Below are positions 62,001 to 64,000 of a stretch of 64,000 nt of DNA, in pieces. The position numbers and the translations under genes were made by a program. Positions within the stretch are counted from its first letter, which is position 1. The number at the start of each line of letters is the position of its first letter. Source of the DNA: Trichinella spiralis (Eukaryota; Nematoda; Enoplea; Trichinellida; Trichinellidae); NCBI GenBank assembly GCA_000181795.3, contig CM012953.1:5459260-5523259 (forward strand). The letters run 5' to 3'. A model generated the notes under the pieces. That model saw only the letters and a list, made by a program, of their open reading frames with translations, was not told the origin of the DNA and made no database searches.

Positions 62001-63728
62001 TTTTCTGGCATCAAATGGCACTCGACGCTGTTTATTCGTCTCCCCATCTCCAATTTTATCAGACACTTCTTCTGAGTCACTTCCATGTTGAAACACATTA
62101 TTTAAAAGAGTAACATGCAGTTTAACGTGTTCAAATTTGTTAATGAGCAAACCAGAAGTTTCAAAGTGCTCACATACTTTGTCAACAAACTGCTGAAATC
62201 TATAAGAAATAATTCACATACAACAGAGAAAAAACATAATAGCAGAATAAAAAATCACATATTAAAAGAAGTAATGCTACCTGTCTAATTCTTCAACAGA
62301 ATCAAATTCAACCTTTCCATATAGTACATTAACATTTGCAGGATCGTCGTTCATAATTTCTATACCATGCAATCGACAACTGACATTACTCAAATCTTTT
62401 TTTAATATCGGTCTAATAAAAATTTCAAAAAATTTTATTGATACGTAGTAATGATTATATTTATTTCATTTATTATTAATCATAACAGTTTTGGTTATTT
62501 AAGTATTTTCACAATTTTACTAATTGGATAAACTTTAAATTTTATATATCACATATTTTAATAATTCAATTTGAATTATTACTTAGTTTTTGTTTAAAAT
62601 TAATTTATTTTTTCGGAAATTATAAAAAATTTATAGTTTCAGTTTAAAACAAAAAATCAGAAGAGTACTTACAGCACTACTGATTCTTTACATTGATGAA
62701 GAAGTTCTCTGGCAATCTTACGTTCATTTTCATTCATTAATACCAACGTTCCTACCGTAAGATGCAGTCGATTTGGATTTTGAAACAAATCTTTACAAAT
62801 ATTGTTACACTAAAATAATTAAAACATCAACATTATTTTTGCAAACCACTATCTAGGATAAATTTAATACTATTCTTGATTTATGTAAATAAATTTACAA
62901 AAAATATCTCACTTACTTCTAAGCATTCCTTTAAAACAGAGTCTTTAAAATTTTCAAAATTAGCAACGATTTCCGAAGCAGTAAATGGAATGGAAAGAAA
63001 ATGAGTAAATGACTGGTGCAAACGCGCGGCATTTACTATCATCATGATTCGACGAGCGCAAGACATAACGGAATATTTCGTTTCACCCTTAACAGCTAAA
63101 CAAATAAGCATAAATAAATAAATAAAAGTCATAATACGTATTATAATAAGAAGCAAAGAAAATCAAAAGGAATGGTAGATAAAACGAAAAAGATTAAAAT
63201 ATGGGAATACGTACTATTTACAACTAATACATTCTGAATATTCTAATTAAATCATAACTCAAATAAATATATAATTAAGTATAAAATTGATCAGAAATTT
63301 AATAAACTATCCTTTGCAATTCAATATTACGCACTGACTGGAAGCCGTTCTTCCTGATTTGGTACTGTAATTTTTGTATTTGTTTCTTTTTCAAGCCTAT
63401 GTTTTGTTTCTTTTTTGCGACCAACTATGTAACCAAAATACGAATTTGCTATGTTCAACGTAGCTAACACGCTTTCTGATGTTTCTTCTGTAATTACCAC
63501 TCCTTCAATACCTTCACATATTTCATTTTCTGCGTTTAACTGACCTAAAAAAATAAAATTGGATCCAAATCTTTAAACAAAATATTAAATGTCGGTCGTT
63601 CATTAAAAAGTAAAACACTTGCTTATATCATCATTCCTAATTTCATCGTTATATTTTGGATATTTTATTGCCATTCTTCTATAGCAGCGACCATCAACAT
63701 AATACAAATAAGGCTTCATTACATCCAT
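59095..63728 (-). CDS. ASCC1: ASCC1 (activating signal cointegrator 1 complex subunit 1)
   Basis: Exons: 63728-63623, 63544-63335, 63095-62917, 62809-62673, 62412-62281, 62199-61992, 59202-59095; 359 aa, close to human ASCC1. A start block (PYLYYVDGRCYRR) precedes a KH domain (FGYIVGRKKETKHRLEKETN). The 2H phosphoesterase domain has both HxT motifs, H181-T183 in RLHLTVGTLVL and H283-T285 in VKLHVTLLNN, and the MNDDP segment. The last exon (LHLSQRYAFESNGYYQC) completes the family C-terminus. ASCC1 works with ASCC2/ASCC3 in alkylation repair and ribosome quality control. The KH GxxG loop is GRKK. The first intron has a GC donor. The last intron (2.8 kb) contains a whole gene on the other strand. 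Confidence 0.93.
59996..60922 (+). CDS. Galaxin-like secreted di-cysteine-repeat protein, nested in ASCC1 intron
   Basis: Single exon, 308 aa. The hydrophobic N-terminus (ALKLSSSTIYVIIFLFFTCL) is a probable signal peptide; a second ATG at codon 8 could also serve. After a Thr/Ser/Asn-rich linker come 13 adjacent Cys-Cys pairs about 15-25 residues apart, in units of the form CCG..LY/YN....xxCC (ACCGSAAYNLHDKKKICC, EFCCGNKIYSRKF). This is the pattern of galaxin, first known from coral skeleton matrix, and of related animal extracellular proteins. The function here is unknown; an extracellular-matrix role is inferred. It is complete and intronless, lying inside the 61991-59203 intron of ASCC1 on the opposite strand. 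Confidence 0.85.
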   Translation: MVYIFGCMQLIKALKLSSSTIYVIIFLFFTCLRMSKTTTANEQLTSKLNNSANKTQIPTKFPPTLFKQRSLEGQYKDSSNAEATPVQLKACCGTKCKNFENLISMVGVECCGTTPANLIQNICCKNTLHERRSGSRYFDRCCSEIPYASDQTCCEGKVYEGIGLACCGSAAYNLHDKKKICCDRELYTIPSSFITTACCGNMLYNAWDGNEFCCGNKIYSRKFSNACCVWDGQSDKEAEDAQGYNLNTEICCNGVHDRKLFDSCCYVPDLSGPGFSKPTPVPYNSKTHCCDYIGVKPINPKSGKCENS

Positions 63729-64000
63729 TCCAAAGTGCTTATGAAATATTCAAAAAACAAAATGACGAATTACTGCAGAAGAGGTATAACTAACGTGACG
63801 TAACTTTCAATTTTTCAAAATTTTCAGAAATAAAAAACAACTGTCAATGTTTCACTTTAAAATTTTATTCAAATACTAAATTGCTTTTAAACAAATCTGC
63901 ACAATCGTGAATGAAATTTAAGAAAACATTTAAGAAGTAAAACGAAAGAATGTAAACGTAAATTTAAAGATATTAAAGAACAAATAGCATCCGCAACGTT
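63729..64000. other. ASCC1 5' flank
   Basis: Upstream of the ASCC1 start to the window edge; no coding frame seen. Confidence 0.5.

Noticed and set aside
1-64000. CRISPR arrays, bacterial operons, tRNA or rRNA genes, transposase ORFs
   Set aside because: None seen on either strand; the repeats are simple tandem microsatellites and the genes are spliced animal genes.

Overview
This is a strongly AT-rich window of animal nuclear DNA. Genes are intron-rich. Introns are mostly 49-200 bp with GT..TTTTAG or TTTCAG ends, and there are many microsatellites. The proteins (teneurin, tetraspanin, myosin light chain, KCTD, FAIM) are metazoan. Compact introns, convergent neighbours and a strong 3' splice site directly before many start codons suggest a nematode-like invertebrate that may use spliced-leader trans-splicing. 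The species cannot be named from the sequence. Gene models were built by hand from reading frames, splice-site phase and family resemblance; nothing was searched in a database.

Layout, left to right. 0-6 kb: 3' end of an unidentified coiled-coil gene (+), an essential myosin light chain with two alternative first exons (+), and FAIM (-), convergent with it. 7-9.3 kb: a single-pass leucine-rich-repeat receptor-like protein (-). 9.3-15 kb: mostly gene-free, with several microsatellites and one perfect small hairpin. 15-25.8 kb: tetraspanin (-), KCTD2/5/17-type BTB protein (+), mitochondrial zinc transporter SLC30A9 (-), ribosome-biogenesis factor NIP7 (+) and ESCRT-III CHMP2 (-). 28 kb: a small single-pass membrane protein of unknown function (-).

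30.7-46 kb is one teneurin gene (-). Eighteen exons join in frame from the cytoplasmic N-terminus through the membrane segment, eight EGF modules and the NHL propeller. The model then stops, followed by a poly(A) signal, just inside the YD-repeat region, so about a thousand residues of YD shell and C-terminal domain are missing. Inside its first intron, on the other strand, sits a compact intronless ORF.

49.7-64 kb: a two-exon protein of kelch-like composition (-), a mitochondrial 2-Cys peroxiredoxin (-), a BRMS1/Sds3-like coiled-coil protein (+) and ASCC1 (-). The last intron of ASCC1 (2.8 kb) contains a complete galaxin-like di-cysteine-repeat gene on the opposite strand.

The genes do not form one pathway; this is ordinary metazoan gene order. 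The items most worth a second look are the truncated teneurin, a 25-nt intron or frameshift inside it, two GC-AG introns, the nested genes, and the SGLG variant in the peroxiredoxin.
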